From: CALDOK01 sp964481655
Lineage (GTDB): Bacteria > Myxococcota_A > UBA796 > JAFGLY01
Direction: 5' to 3'
NCBI GenBank assembly: GCA_964481655.1
Contig: CAYZVO010000039.1
Span: 1 to 47,087, forward strand
Length of the DNA: 47,087 nucleotides
How positions within the stretch are numbered: the first letter of the stretch is position 1; every line of letters starts with the position of its first letter. Below are positions 15,880 through 24,478 of the stretch, in pieces. A program made the position numbers and the translations under genes. The notes beneath the pieces were generated by a model. That model searched no databases. It was given only the letters and a program-made list of their open reading frames with translations, and was not told the DNA's origin.

Positions 15880-17112
15880 CTACTCGTAGACCTTCTCTTC
15901 CGCGCCATCGATGGCCATCGCGTCTGCTTCCAGGTCTCGGCCCGCGGGCTCGCTGCTCAGGATCTCGTCGAACAGCTCGTGCTGGATCAACAGGTCCATG
16001 ATCTCGTTGGAACCGGTCCAGATCATGGGCAGCCGGGCGTCACGCAGCATACGTTCGATGGGGTAGACGGTGGTGTAGCCGATGCCGCCGAGCACCTGCA
16101 TGGCCGTGTTGATGACATCCCAGGCTGTGCGGGTGGCGAATTTCTTGGCCTGGCTGACCAGCCGGCGGGCGTCGGCACCGGAGTCGGCAGCGACTGCAGC
16201 GGTATGCACGAGGGAGCGGGCAGCGTCCAGCTGGGTGACGGCCTCGGCCAGCTGGAAGCTGACCCCCTGGAAGCGACGGATCGGTTTGCCAAACGCCTTG
16301 CGGCGGTCGGCGTAGCGCACGGCGATCTCCAGGGCCGCGCCAGCGGGGCCGATGGAGCCGGCCGCCGAGGTCATGCGTTCGGGGACCATCATGCGGTTGA
16401 AGATGGCCGCCCCGCCGTGGAGCTCGCCCACCAGGTTTTCGGCCGGGACCTCGATGCGCGGGAAGGAGATGCGGGCCGTGCCCCCGCCGCGGGTGCCCAT
16501 CAGCCCGAACAGATAGTCCACTTCGACGCCCATCTCCCGGTCCACCAAAAAGGCGCTGATGGCCCGGTGGGCCTTGGCGTCGTCATCGCCGGTGCGGGCG
16601 TAGACCAGGAAGTAGTCCGCCCCCTCGCCGCCGACGATGAAACGCTTGGCGCCCTCCAGCACGAAGTGATCGCCTTGCTGGGTAGCCCGGCAGGTGGCCC
16701 CAAAGAAATCGCTGCCGCCGCGGGGCTCGGTGAGGGCCTCGGCGCAGAACTTGCGCCCCTCCAGCGTGGGCCGCAGGTAGCGTTCCTTCTGATCGTCGGT
16801 TCCGAACCGGTTCAGCGCCTCCCCCACGATGCTGGGGAGCGAGTACAGGCAGCCCAACGAGCTACCCAGCACGCCGATCTCCTGGAGCACGGCGGTCTCC
16901 TCGACCCAGCCCAGCCCCTTGCCGCCCCATTCGACGGGGAAGCGTAGGCCCAACAAGCCGGCGGAAGCGACGGCCTCCACGTACTGGTGGGGATAGCGCA
17001 CCTCGTCCCGGTCCATCTGGCGCAACAGTTCGGGGTCCACCTGGTCGCGCACGAAGGCACGGGCTTCGTCGCGCAACGCGCGCTGGGATTCGGTCAGCAG
17101 GATGTCGAGCAT
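15880..17112 (-). CDS. Acyl-CoA dehydrogenase family flavoprotein
   Basis: 410 residues covering the full N-helical, beta and C-helical parts. Recognisable segments are LGLRFPVEWGG, FCAEALTEPRGGSDF (FAD/substrate contact, usually ALTEPxAGSD), RADRRKAFGKP-like YADRRKAFGKPI, and the C-terminal signature GGIGYTTVYPIERMLRDAR. The motif that usually holds the catalytic Glu (YEGTxxI) reads WTGSNEI, with Thr366 at that place. A Glu at 245 (VPERMTSAAG) occupies the position used as the base in isovaleryl-CoA dehydrogenases, so activity of that type is the best guess. It would oxidise an acyl-CoA and pass electrons to ETF. Neighbours give no pathway context. Confidence 0.88.
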   Translation of the reverse strand: MLDILLTESQRALRDEARAFVRDQVDPELLRQMDRDEVRYPHQYVEAVASAGLLGLRFPVEWGGKGLGWVEETAVLQEIGVLGSSLGCLYSLPSIVGEALNRFGTDDQKERYLRPTLEGRKFCAEALTEPRGGSDFFGATCRATQQGDHFVLEGAKRFIVGGEGADYFLVYARTGDDDAKAHRAISAFLVDREMGVEVDYLFGLMGTRGGGTARISFPRIEVPAENLVGELHGGAAIFNRMMVPERMTSAAGSIGPAGAALEIAVRYADRRKAFGKPIRRFQGVSFQLAEAVTQLDAARSLVHTAAVAADSGADARRLVSQAKKFATRTAWDVINTAMQVLGGIGYTTVYPIERMLRDARLPMIWTGSNEIMDLLIQHELFDEILSSEPAGRDLEADAMAIDGAEEKVYE

Positions 17113-17145
17113 GGGTCGGTCCTCTAGGGGAAAGGATCTGGGGGC

Positions 17146-18426
17146 CTATTCGACGAGGTCGTCGGTCTCCAGATCAGCGGGGTTGGTCTGCAGGGCCTCG
17201 CCGGGCTCCGTGTAGCTGTCGGTACCGCTCATGACGAAGTCACCCTGGGCGTAGATCGACGAGCCCCCTTCGGAGAGGCCGTTGTCGGCGCCGGCGGTGT
17301 TGCCGCTGATCTCGGCGGTGACGCTTTCGATGAGGATGCCAGCGCGGGCCGAGCCGGTGATGGTGTTGCCGGTGAGCAGGGACTGGTAGCTGGATGGGAG
17401 GTTGTCGTTGGTTCCCTGGGAGATGACGATCCCGTCGCCGGTGTCGGCGGCCTGTTCCGGCACGCCGCTGGCGGCAGTGGCATCCACGGACAGGCCGTCC
17501 AGTTCCAGGTACAGGCTGCAAAGCGAATAGACGCCGGCGTCGCTGTTGCCCGCCAGCGAGCCGCCGGTGATGGTAGCGGTGGACAGTTCCTGCAGCTGGA
17601 TCCCACGGCCGTAATAGCCGTCCGAGTCCGGGGCCGTGTCCTCCACGGAGACGTCCTCGAAGATGACATTGGCGAAGTGGCACAGGATGCCCACACGGTG
17701 GGCACCCCAGACGCCGCCGCCGGTCATGGTGGCGGTGGAATCCTGGAAGCTGATGCCGTAGCCGTATTCGGTGCCGTCGTTGTCGGTCTCCACCACGGGG
17801 TCGTGGACCTCGACGTTGGTCAGGGTGGCGATGGTGTCGGTACCGCCGATGATGACCCCCAGGCGGCCGCTGCCGGTGACGTGCACCGACTCGATCTCCG
17901 CTTCGGCGCCGCCCCAGACCCACAGGGCACGCCGGCCCCCTTCGAGGCCGAGCCCGGCCAGCCTGACGCCCGTGGACTCGGTGACCTTGATCACCCATTC
18001 GGTGCTGTCCGCCGCCTCCACGATGGTCTCGGTGGGGGAGCAGCCTTCGATGGATAGGCCGCTGTCGGTGGGATCGCCCAGCTCCTGGCCGGACAGGTTC
18101 AGTGAGGCGGCGAAGGTACCCGGCCCCACGGCGATGCGCCGGGGCTGGCCCGCTTCTCGGGACAGGGTCACCGCCGCGCCCAGCGTGGCCAGCGGAGCGT
18201 CCCCCGAGCCGTCGCCGGCGTCGTCTCCGTCGGCCCGCACGTGGATGGCGTCCTGGCCGTCGGTGATGAAGCCCCAGCCGCCGTCCCCGCAGGGCGGCTC
18301 GACGGGGGGGGCGGAATCGTCGTCGTCCATGGTGTCGTCGTCTGCGGCGTCGTCGTCGTCGTTACCGCTACATCCGAAGGTGAGCACGGCGAGTAGCAGC
18401 CAGCTCAGCGCGAGGGTATTCCTCAT
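17146..18426 (-). CDS. Poly-Asp-tethered right-handed beta-helix lipoprotein
   Basis: Signal peptide MRNTLALSWLLLAVLTFGC with Cys19 for lipidation, then an Asp-dominated linker (about residues 22-40) before the folded part. The remainder reads like a right-handed parallel beta-helix: an opening APLATLGAAVTLSRE...RRIAVGPGTF, then many short turns with repeated Asn/Gly and V-E-x-V/I elements, for example ESVHVTGSGRLGVIIGG. Such proteins bind or cut polysaccharide or act as surface structure; no lyase residues could be identified. Located at the outer membrane or cell surface. Shares its architecture with the proteins at 43270 and 44706. Confidence 0.78.
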   Translation of the reverse strand: MRNTLALSWLLLAVLTFGCSGNDDDDAADDDTMDDDDSAPPVEPPCGDGGWGFITDGQDAIHVRADGDDAGDGSGDAPLATLGAAVTLSREAGQPRRIAVGPGTFAASLNLSGQELGDPTDSGLSIEGCSPTETIVEAADSTEWVIKVTESTGVRLAGLGLEGGRRALWVWGGAEAEIESVHVTGSGRLGVIIGGTDTIATLTNVEVHDPVVETDNDGTEYGYGISFQDSTATMTGGGVWGAHRVGILCHFANVIFEDVSVEDTAPDSDGYYGRGIQLQELSTATITGGSLAGNSDAGVYSLCSLYLELDGLSVDATAASGVPEQAADTGDGIVISQGTNDNLPSSYQSLLTGNTITGSARAGILIESVTAEISGNTAGADNGLSEGGSSIYAQGDFVMSGTDSYTEPGEALQTNPADLETDDLVE

Positions 18427-18479
18427 GGTCGTTCCCCTGGGAAGTGAGGGACCAGGCTACCAGATGCGTGGAGGATCGG

Positions 18480-21400
18480 TCAGATTTCCTTCGACAGGCG
18501 GATACGATCCTCCACCGCCTCGGCCTTGTCGGCTTGCCGGAGTGCGGTCCACTGGTCGCCGGCCAGCTGCAAGGCCTGCAGGGAACGCTCGGTCTCGCCG
18601 AGGCCCGAGGCCAGTTCGCTCGCCAGCTCGGCCGGCCAGGCGATGTCCTGATCCACCGCCCCTGTCTCGTCGAGCAGGGTGATGGCCTCGGTCATGTGAT
18701 CGTCCCACTCGCGCCAGTTCCCGGCGTGCGCCGAACAGGGCAGCAGCGCCACGTGGAAGTACCCCAGCAGGTGCCGTTGACCCAGGGCGCGGACGGTGAC
18801 AATGCCCTCTTCGAGGATCGACTGCGCCTCCAAGTACGTCTTACGCTTGAGGTTGAGCAGGCCCCGGTTGAGCAGCGGCACGGTGCGCTCGGGTGATCCC
18901 ACCCTCTCCAGCATCTCCTCGGCGTTTTCGTACTCCTGCTCGGCTTCGGGCAACCTGTCTTGTTGCCGGAGGATCTCGGCCAGAGAGTTGTGCGTGTGGG
19001 CGATGCCGAACCTGTTGCCCATCTCCTGGAACAGCTCCAGAGCACGCCTCAGATAGTCGCCCCCTTGCTCCAACTCACCCATGGCCGTGTGGTTATTGCC
19101 GATCTCGGTGAGGCCGTCCGTCATGCCCTGGCGGTTTTGCAGCTCGTCGAAGATCTCGTAGGCCTCCTGGGAGTTCTCGAGCGCCCGTTCCGGATCCCCG
19201 AGCATGCGATTGACGATGCTCAGGTGCAGGATGGAGCGGGCCTCTTCCAGCCGGTCCCCCGCCCGCAAGGCTTCCATCTGGGCTCGCACCAGGACCGTCT
19301 CGGCGAGCCCCAGATCCCCCTGTTTCCACAGGGTCATGGCCTGGTAGCGCAGCGCGCTGGGATAGATCGTCTTCCACCGGTTGCGTCGCGCCTTTTCCGC
19401 CGTCTGGGCGGCCAGGTGCCCCGCGTCCTTGAACTGCCCCAGCCCCAGCTGGGCGCGGATGCGGCCGATCCAACCCAGGCCCCACCGTTCGTCCCTGGGG
19501 CGTACGTCCAGCGACCGCATGATCTCGTCCCGCCGGTCCAGCAGCTCCAGGGCCTTGCGGTAGTCGCTGGTGTCCAGCCGCTCGCGGGCGCCGAGCATCA
19601 GCGGCTCCAGGCTCTGTTCCAGCTCCTGGGCCTCCACCAGGTGCTGGCCGATGCGCTCCATGCGCCCCCGGACCTCCGGCGAGTCGCCCAGCATCTCGGC
19701 GCAGGCGCGGTTGACCCGGGTCCAGAAGCCATCCTCCATCGCGTCTTGCTGGATGGACTCGCGCAGCATGCCGTGGCTGAAGGCCCAGCCGTTGTCCCGG
19801 GGCTCGGCCAGGTGGTCGGCCAGCAGCGTCTCCACCACCCCCATCGAGAACTCGATGCCCAGGGTCCGGCAGGCGGACTGCCATTCGGCCCGGTCCACCT
19901 CCAGGCCCAACGCAGCGGCGACCTGCAGCGCCCGTTCGGTCTCCCCGGGCTGGCTGGCCAGCACCCGGGAGAGGCGCGCCTGCCACATGGCGTAGATGGT
20001 CGGCGGGACGGCGGCCAGCTCGCCTCTGGTCAGCACGAATCCGGTGCGGCCGACCTGCAGCACGCCGCGGCTGACCCAGTCCCCCACCAGCTGCACCGCG
20101 AACAACGGGTTGCCGCCGGTGCGATCCCGCACCTGCTCGGCCAGCGGGCCCTCCAGCCGCAGCAGCTGGCTCACCAGCTCCTCCTGGTCGGTGCCGGCCA
20201 GGGGGCCGATCTCCCGCTCATCGGTCACGTCGTGCCGGGTCAGCTCGCGCACCAGCTCCAGCTCCAGCGGCCGGCGCTGGAGGATCTCTTCCCGTGCTGT
20301 CAGCAGGATCAGCAGCGGCAGGGGCTGTTCGTCCTGGGTGCTGAGGATGTGCTGGACGAAGCCCAGGGTATCGCTGCCCCATTGCACGTCTTCGAGCACG
20401 AGCACCACCGTGCGTTCCTTGCACAGCAGTTCGAGGAAGCGACGGAAGACGATGTGGCGTTCGGCCGGGGTCGCGGCGGCGTCCTGGGTCTCCCCGACGA
20501 TGAAATCGGTCAGCGCCATACGGTCGTAGCGGTCCGTGATGCCGTGGAGGGCGAGGACCTTGTCCACGCGGCGCTGCACGCTCTCCTGGCCCAGGCCGAA
20601 GCAACGCAGGTGGCGGGCCACCATCGGCGGTATGCCATGGCGCGGCCCCGGGATGGGATTGTGTTCGGCGCGCAGCAACGTGGTGACGGCACCCACCTCC
20701 ATCGAGCGCTCCCCCATCCAGCGGGCCAGCCGCGATTTGCCCACGCCGGCCTCCCCACGCAGGAGCACCGCCTGGGCGCGGCTGTTCCGGTGCACATCGA
20801 TGAGGCGGTCCCAGATGTGGTTCCGCTCGTCCACGCGGTCCACCATCGGGACCGTCCGCCACTGGTACAGGCCCATGCCGGTGCCGATGAGGGACATATT
20901 GGCCTGGGGCTGGGCCTTGCTGTGCCAGGTCTCGGGGATCGGTGCTGGCCTGGGGGGGACCACCTCGACGGTCTGGGCGGCGTTGGCCTGGGGCTCGTCA
21001 TCGGGCAGCGGGCGCCTTCCCCGCTCCTTCCAGTCCTCGTCCGACAGGCGCTCGGTGGGCTCGTTGAGCGCCAGGGTGGTCATCTCCGAGGTGAACTTCG
21101 AGGTGCTGAACCGCTCCTGGCCGACCATCGCCGCCAGCGCATACGCCGCATCGGCGGCACAGCGGAAGCGGTCCCGGGGCTTCTTTTCGAGCAGGCGGAG
21201 CACCCAGCCCGCGTACTCGGGCGGGTACGACGAGGGCAGGGTCAGGGGAGGGGGCTCGCTGAACATGTGCTGCCCGGCAAACTCAGCGGCGGCCCTCCCG
21301 GTGAACGGCGGTGTTCCGGCGGTCAGCTGGTAGGCCATGCAGCCCAGGGCGTAGAGGTCGGTCCAGGGCCCGTGATCGCGCCAGTCCTCGAACTGCTCGG

Positions 21401-22025
21401 GTGCCATGAACGGCAGCGTGCCGACGATCTTGTTGTCCATGGTGGTGGAGCCCATGTCCGCCGACAGCGAGACGCCAAAATCCGACAGCTTGACCACGGG
21501 CATGCCGTCGGGGCCCGTGGCAAACAGGACGTTGTCCGGCTTGAGATCCCGGTGGATCACGCCGCGGGCGTGTGCGTGAGCCAGGGCGTCCAGCAGGGAC
21601 AGCAACAGCCGGCGGATGTCCGACCAGTCGAAGACCCGTCCCCGATCCCCCAGGGATCCGCCCCCGCAGTACTCCATCACCAGATAGGGGCTGCCCGGCT
21701 CCGGCCGGTTCTCTGCGGCGGGGGACCGGCCCAGCTGCTCACGGCATTCGCGGGCGGCCTCCAGCGGTATCTCGCCGCTGTCGAAGACGATGACGATGCC
21801 CGGGTGGGTGAACTGGGCGACCTTGCGCACCTCCTCGCGGAAGTTGGCCATGTGGGTCTCACGGCCGGACAGGTGCCCGGACAGCACCTTGATGGCGACG
21901 GCCGTTCCCTGCTCTTCGTGCACCCCTTTCCACACCACCCCCATGCCGCCCCGGCCGACGAGTTCGCTGACGAGGAACGGGCCTATGTGGATCGGGGTGT
22001 CGAGGACGGTGTGGAGGCGGCTCAT
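18480..22025 (-). CDS. Ser/Thr protein kinase-AAA ATPase-TPR signalling protein
   Basis: 1181 residues. The kinase domain occupies about residues 10-300: GRGGMGVVWKG, Lys46 in VAIKVL, HRDLKPDN, DFG and GTLPFMAPEQ. After a linker there is an AAA/STAND-type ATPase with Walker A GEAGVGKS (near residue 418) and Walker B VVLVLEDVQWGSD. The C-terminal half consists of helical repeats of TPR type (for example AEQEYENAEEMLERVG). This architecture is common in myxobacteria and relatives, where it couples phosphorylation to ligand or protein recognition. The ATG overlaps the stop of the upstream membrane protein (ATGA), which in turn begins 35 bp after gspN, so the kinase is probably the last gene of the type II secretion transcript. 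Confidence 0.93.
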   Translation of the reverse strand: MSRLHTVLDTPIHIGPFLVSELVGRGGMGVVWKGVHEEQGTAVAIKVLSGHLSGRETHMANFREEVRKVAQFTHPGIVIVFDSGEIPLEAARECREQLGRSPAAENRPEPGSPYLVMEYCGGGSLGDRGRVFDWSDIRRLLLSLLDALAHAHARGVIHRDLKPDNVLFATGPDGMPVVKLSDFGVSLSADMGSTTMDNKIVGTLPFMAPEQFEDWRDHGPWTDLYALGCMAYQLTAGTPPFTGRAAAEFAGQHMFSEPPPLTLPSSYPPEYAGWVLRLLEKKPRDRFRCAADAAYALAAMVGQERFSTSKFTSEMTTLALNEPTERLSDEDWKERGRRPLPDDEPQANAAQTVEVVPPRPAPIPETWHSKAQPQANMSLIGTGMGLYQWRTVPMVDRVDERNHIWDRLIDVHRNSRAQAVLLRGEAGVGKSRLARWMGERSMEVGAVTTLLRAEHNPIPGPRHGIPPMVARHLRCFGLGQESVQRRVDKVLALHGITDRYDRMALTDFIVGETQDAAATPAERHIVFRRFLELLCKERTVVLVLEDVQWGSDTLGFVQHILSTQDEQPLPLLILLTAREEILQRRPLELELVRELTRHDVTDEREIGPLAGTDQEELVSQLLRLEGPLAEQVRDRTGGNPLFAVQLVGDWVSRGVLQVGRTGFVLTRGELAAVPPTIYAMWQARLSRVLASQPGETERALQVAAALGLEVDRAEWQSACRTLGIEFSMGVVETLLADHLAEPRDNGWAFSHGMLRESIQQDAMEDGFWTRVNRACAEMLGDSPEVRGRMERIGQHLVEAQELEQSLEPLMLGARERLDTSDYRKALELLDRRDEIMRSLDVRPRDERWGLGWIGRIRAQLGLGQFKDAGHLAAQTAEKARRNRWKTIYPSALRYQAMTLWKQGDLGLAETVLVRAQMEALRAGDRLEEARSILHLSIVNRMLGDPERALENSQEAYEIFDELQNRQGMTDGLTEIGNNHTAMGELEQGGDYLRRALELFQEMGNRFGIAHTHNSLAEILRQQDRLPEAEQEYENAEEMLERVGSPERTVPLLNRGLLNLKRKTYLEAQSILEEGIVTVRALGQRHLLGYFHVALLPCSAHAGNWREWDDHMTEAITLLDETGAVDQDIAWPAELASELASGLGETERSLQALQLAGDQWTALRQADKAEAVEDRIRLSKEI

Positions 22026-22480
22026 CCGGGGTCGCCCGCGGCTCCGCTGGACGCGGCCCGGCCGGACGCGGCCACGGCGCGCCGGGCGGCAAACTCGGCC
22101 CCCACGACCACCAGCGCCAGATCCAGCAGGACCATCAGGACGATCAGGGCGGCCAGCATGGGGATGGGCAGGTCGGCCTCGGACGTCGCCCCCAGCATGG
22201 ACAGCCGGCCACCCAGCCGGACACCGCCGCCCAGCACGAACAGGTTCAGCACCGTACCCAGCCCCTGGGCCAGGACGACGGGCGGTGCGCAGATGAAGCC
22301 TCCCTGGCCCGCCCGCCCGGTGAGGTCGCGGCGGGTGGTGTGCACGTACACGGGGCCGGCGAACAGGCCGGCCGCCAGGGCCAGCAGGGGGGCCAGTGGG
22401 GGTAGCAGGATAGCGGCGGCCAGCACGGCAAGGCCGCCCACCGCTCCGACGATCAGGCTGTTTCTTGCTCCAGGATCCAT
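22022..22480 (-). CDS. Small integral membrane protein
   Basis: 152 residues with about four hydrophobic stretches (LIVGAVGGLAVLAAAILL, LAPLLALAAGLFAGPVYV, a middle segment around VVLAQGLGTVLNLFVLGGG, and MLAALIVLMVLLDLALVVVG) and an Ala/Gly-rich tail. No family recognised. It lies between gspN and the kinase, overlapping the latter by 4 bp, and may anchor or modulate that kinase or link it to the secretion machine; this is inferred from position only. Confidence 0.65.
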   Translation of the reverse strand: MDPGARNSLIVGAVGGLAVLAAAILLPPLAPLLALAAGLFAGPVYVHTTRRDLTGRAGQGGFICAPPVVLAQGLGTVLNLFVLGGGVRLGGRLSMLGATSEADLPIPMLAALIVLMVLLDLALVVVGAEFAARRAVAASGRAASSGAAGDPG

Positions 22481-22515
22481 GGCGAGCAGGGTACCATCTT
22501 CAAACCGGGGTGGGG

Positions 22516-23898
22516 CTAGTACTCACCACCCTCTTCGTCGTTGAAATCGCCGTCCGGGCCCTGGTCGTCGCGATATCCGGGCATGTCGTCGGGGTTGGGG
22601 TGGACGGGGCCCTCTTCCCGGAACTCATCCTCGTGGAAGTCGTCCTCGATGATCTCCCCTTCGACAAAATCGCCGCCCTCCATGTCCCCTTCGACAAAAT
22701 CCCCGTCCCTCGGGGGCGGTAGCATATCCCGGCCGCGGGCCGTGACCCCACCCGTGCGGACGTCCCCGCTGAACTCCTGGTCCTTGCGGTCGACGCGCCC
22801 CGAGCGGCCGTCCTGCCGTTCCTCGTCCAGCTTTTGGCGCCGCTCCTCCCGCTTCTGGCGCAGCTCTTCGCGGCGCTTCTCGCGTTCGGATTCCCACTCG
22901 GCCCGCTCCTCCTCGGTCATGTCGTCCAGGCGCCGGCTCCGCCGGTTCTGGCGGTCCTCCGGATCGCGGTTGCGGCCGGCTCGGCCGCCCTTGCCCCGCA
23001 CCCCGGCACGCCGCGCGCCGGTCTTGTCCTCGCGGAAGCGGGGGGACTCCAGCGAGCCGCTGAGCAGGTAGTGGTAGACGCCCTTGTCGTCCTTGTGGGC
23101 CGGGTCGTCGCCAAACTTGAACGCCAGCAGCTGGTTGAGGGTGTCGTCCAGCAGCTTGAAGCTGACCTTGAGGGCCAGGCGGCTCTTCATCAGGTCGTCC
23201 TTGAGGGAGATGTAGCCGGTGATGTCCCCCTCCAGCTTGTCGCTGCGGAACCGCGTACGCTGGACGTTGGCGCGGCCGTTCTTGATCTCCAGGAAGCCCC
23301 CGGCCTCCTCGAAGGCGGTCTCGAACCCCATGCCGTAGAAGCTGGTGCCCTCGCGGAAGGAGAGCCCGTCGAAGGAAAACGAGACTTCCCCCTCGCTCTG
23401 GGTTATGTCCTCCTGGTCCAGCTCCAGGTCGATCTCACCGTCGAAGGTGCCGCCGCCCACCACCGTCCACATCTCGCCCTGGAGCGGGAAGGCGTTGACC
23501 TTGAGTTCTTCCAGGTTCACGTCCGCGACGATCTTCTCCTCGTTGTACTGGACGTTCCCCTTGGCGTGGCCCTCGTAGATGACGCCGTCGAAGCGCACGT
23601 CGTAGTTGCCGGCCATGGCGGCCAGCGGCTTGACCTTGACCCACGTCTTGCCCATCGAGAGCAACGCTTTTGGGGGCTGGCCATCCTGGATCTGCCCCAG
23701 CTCGAGGGATTTGAAGCGCACCCCGGTGAGCCCCTTGGGCTTGGGCTTCTCGACGTCGAGGGCCATGCCCATGCGCTCCTGGGCTTCGAAGGCCAGCCGG
23801 TCTGCCACCGCGTCCGACGGGAAGCTCAGGTAGAACACCGCCAGGAAGGTGAACAGGCCCCAGGCCAGCACGCCGCCGATCTGTAGCGCGATCTTCAT
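22516..23898 (-). CDS. gspN: Type II secretion system protein GspN
   Basis: Starts with a single membrane anchor (IALQIGGVLAWGLFTFLAVFYL), then a beta-rich periplasmic domain typical of GspN, with SFPSDAVADRLAFEAQERMG near the start and the later SGSLESPRF segment. The last roughly 150 residues are a very charged tail (RRE/EKRREELRQKREERRQ, then acidic GDFVEGDMEG repeats), absent from ordinary GspN. GspN is an accessory component at the inner membrane or periplasm. It follows gspM with 3 bp between them and closes the core gsp series. Confidence 0.8.
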   Translation of the reverse strand: MKIALQIGGVLAWGLFTFLAVFYLSFPSDAVADRLAFEAQERMGMALDVEKPKPKGLTGVRFKSLELGQIQDGQPPKALLSMGKTWVKVKPLAAMAGNYDVRFDGVIYEGHAKGNVQYNEEKIVADVNLEELKVNAFPLQGEMWTVVGGGTFDGEIDLELDQEDITQSEGEVSFSFDGLSFREGTSFYGMGFETAFEEAGGFLEIKNGRANVQRTRFRSDKLEGDITGYISLKDDLMKSRLALKVSFKLLDDTLNQLLAFKFGDDPAHKDDKGVYHYLLSGSLESPRFREDKTGARRAGVRGKGGRAGRNRDPEDRQNRRSRRLDDMTEEERAEWESEREKRREELRQKREERRQKLDEERQDGRSGRVDRKDQEFSGDVRTGGVTARGRDMLPPPRDGDFVEGDMEGGDFVEGEIIEDDFHEDEFREEGPVHPNPDDMPGYRDDQGPDGDFNDEEGGEY

Positions 23899-23901
23899 CG
23901 G

Positions 23902-24465
23902 TCAGGCCTCCAGCTTGATCTTGGAGAAGACCACGTCGATGTTGACGGAGCTGATCTCCTCGCGGTTGCGGGTGTTGGTGCGCACCTTGAGCTTGTCGAC
24001 GCGCAACGGCTGGTCCGCCGACTGGATCTTGTACAGGTAGTTCACCAACTGCTCGAGGCTCACCTTCTTCATCACCACTTCATAACGGTGCTCGTCGAAA
24101 TAGGTCCCTTCCTGCAGCCCCTGATCGTTGATGTTGGTGATGTTCTCGGCGATCTTCAGCTCGTCGCCGGTGCTCTCCAGGAACCCGGAGACGGAGAAGC
24201 CCTTGTACTTCTCCATGTCGGCTTGCATCTGGTCCAAGGTGGCCCGGTTCTCCGCGATGGAGCCGGTCATGTGCTGGATCAGCTCCAGGTCACGCTGCTT
24301 GGAGGCCACCGAGGCCTCCAGCTTGTTCACCCGCGACCGCACGCCGGTGACGGCAAAGTAGCCCACGAACAGGACGATGGCCGTGACCATCACCACCATC
24401 AGGCGGCGGTCCCGCCGCGACAGTGTGTTCCAGTAGGCGCCGAATTTTTCGAGCAAAGCACTCAT
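23902..24465 (-). CDS. gspM: Type II secretion system protein GspM
   Basis: 187 residues: short cytoplasmic N-terminus (LSRRDRRL), one membrane helix (MVVMVTAIVLFVGYFAV), a coiled-coil stretch (VNKLEASVASKQRDLELIQ) and a C-terminal ferredoxin-like domain ending SVNIDVVFSKIKLEA. This is the layout of GspM, which pairs with GspL in the inner-membrane platform and helps recruit GspE. It lies 13 bp after gspL and 3 bp before gspN. Confidence 0.85.
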   Translation of the reverse strand: MSALLEKFGAYWNTLSRRDRRLMVVMVTAIVLFVGYFAVTGVRSRVNKLEASVASKQRDLELIQHMTGSIAENRATLDQMQADMEKYKGFSVSGFLESTGDELKIAENITNINDQGLQEGTYFDEHRYEVVMKKVSLEQLVNYLYKIQSADQPLRVDKLKVRTNTRNREEISSVNIDVVFSKIKLEA

Positions 24466-24478
24466 CGCTCTACCCTCC

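Noticed and set aside
18960..22544. 1194-codon plus-strand frame antisense to the kinase-AAA-TPR gene
   Set aside because: Composition of a shadow frame; the opposite strand has kinase and Walker motifs.
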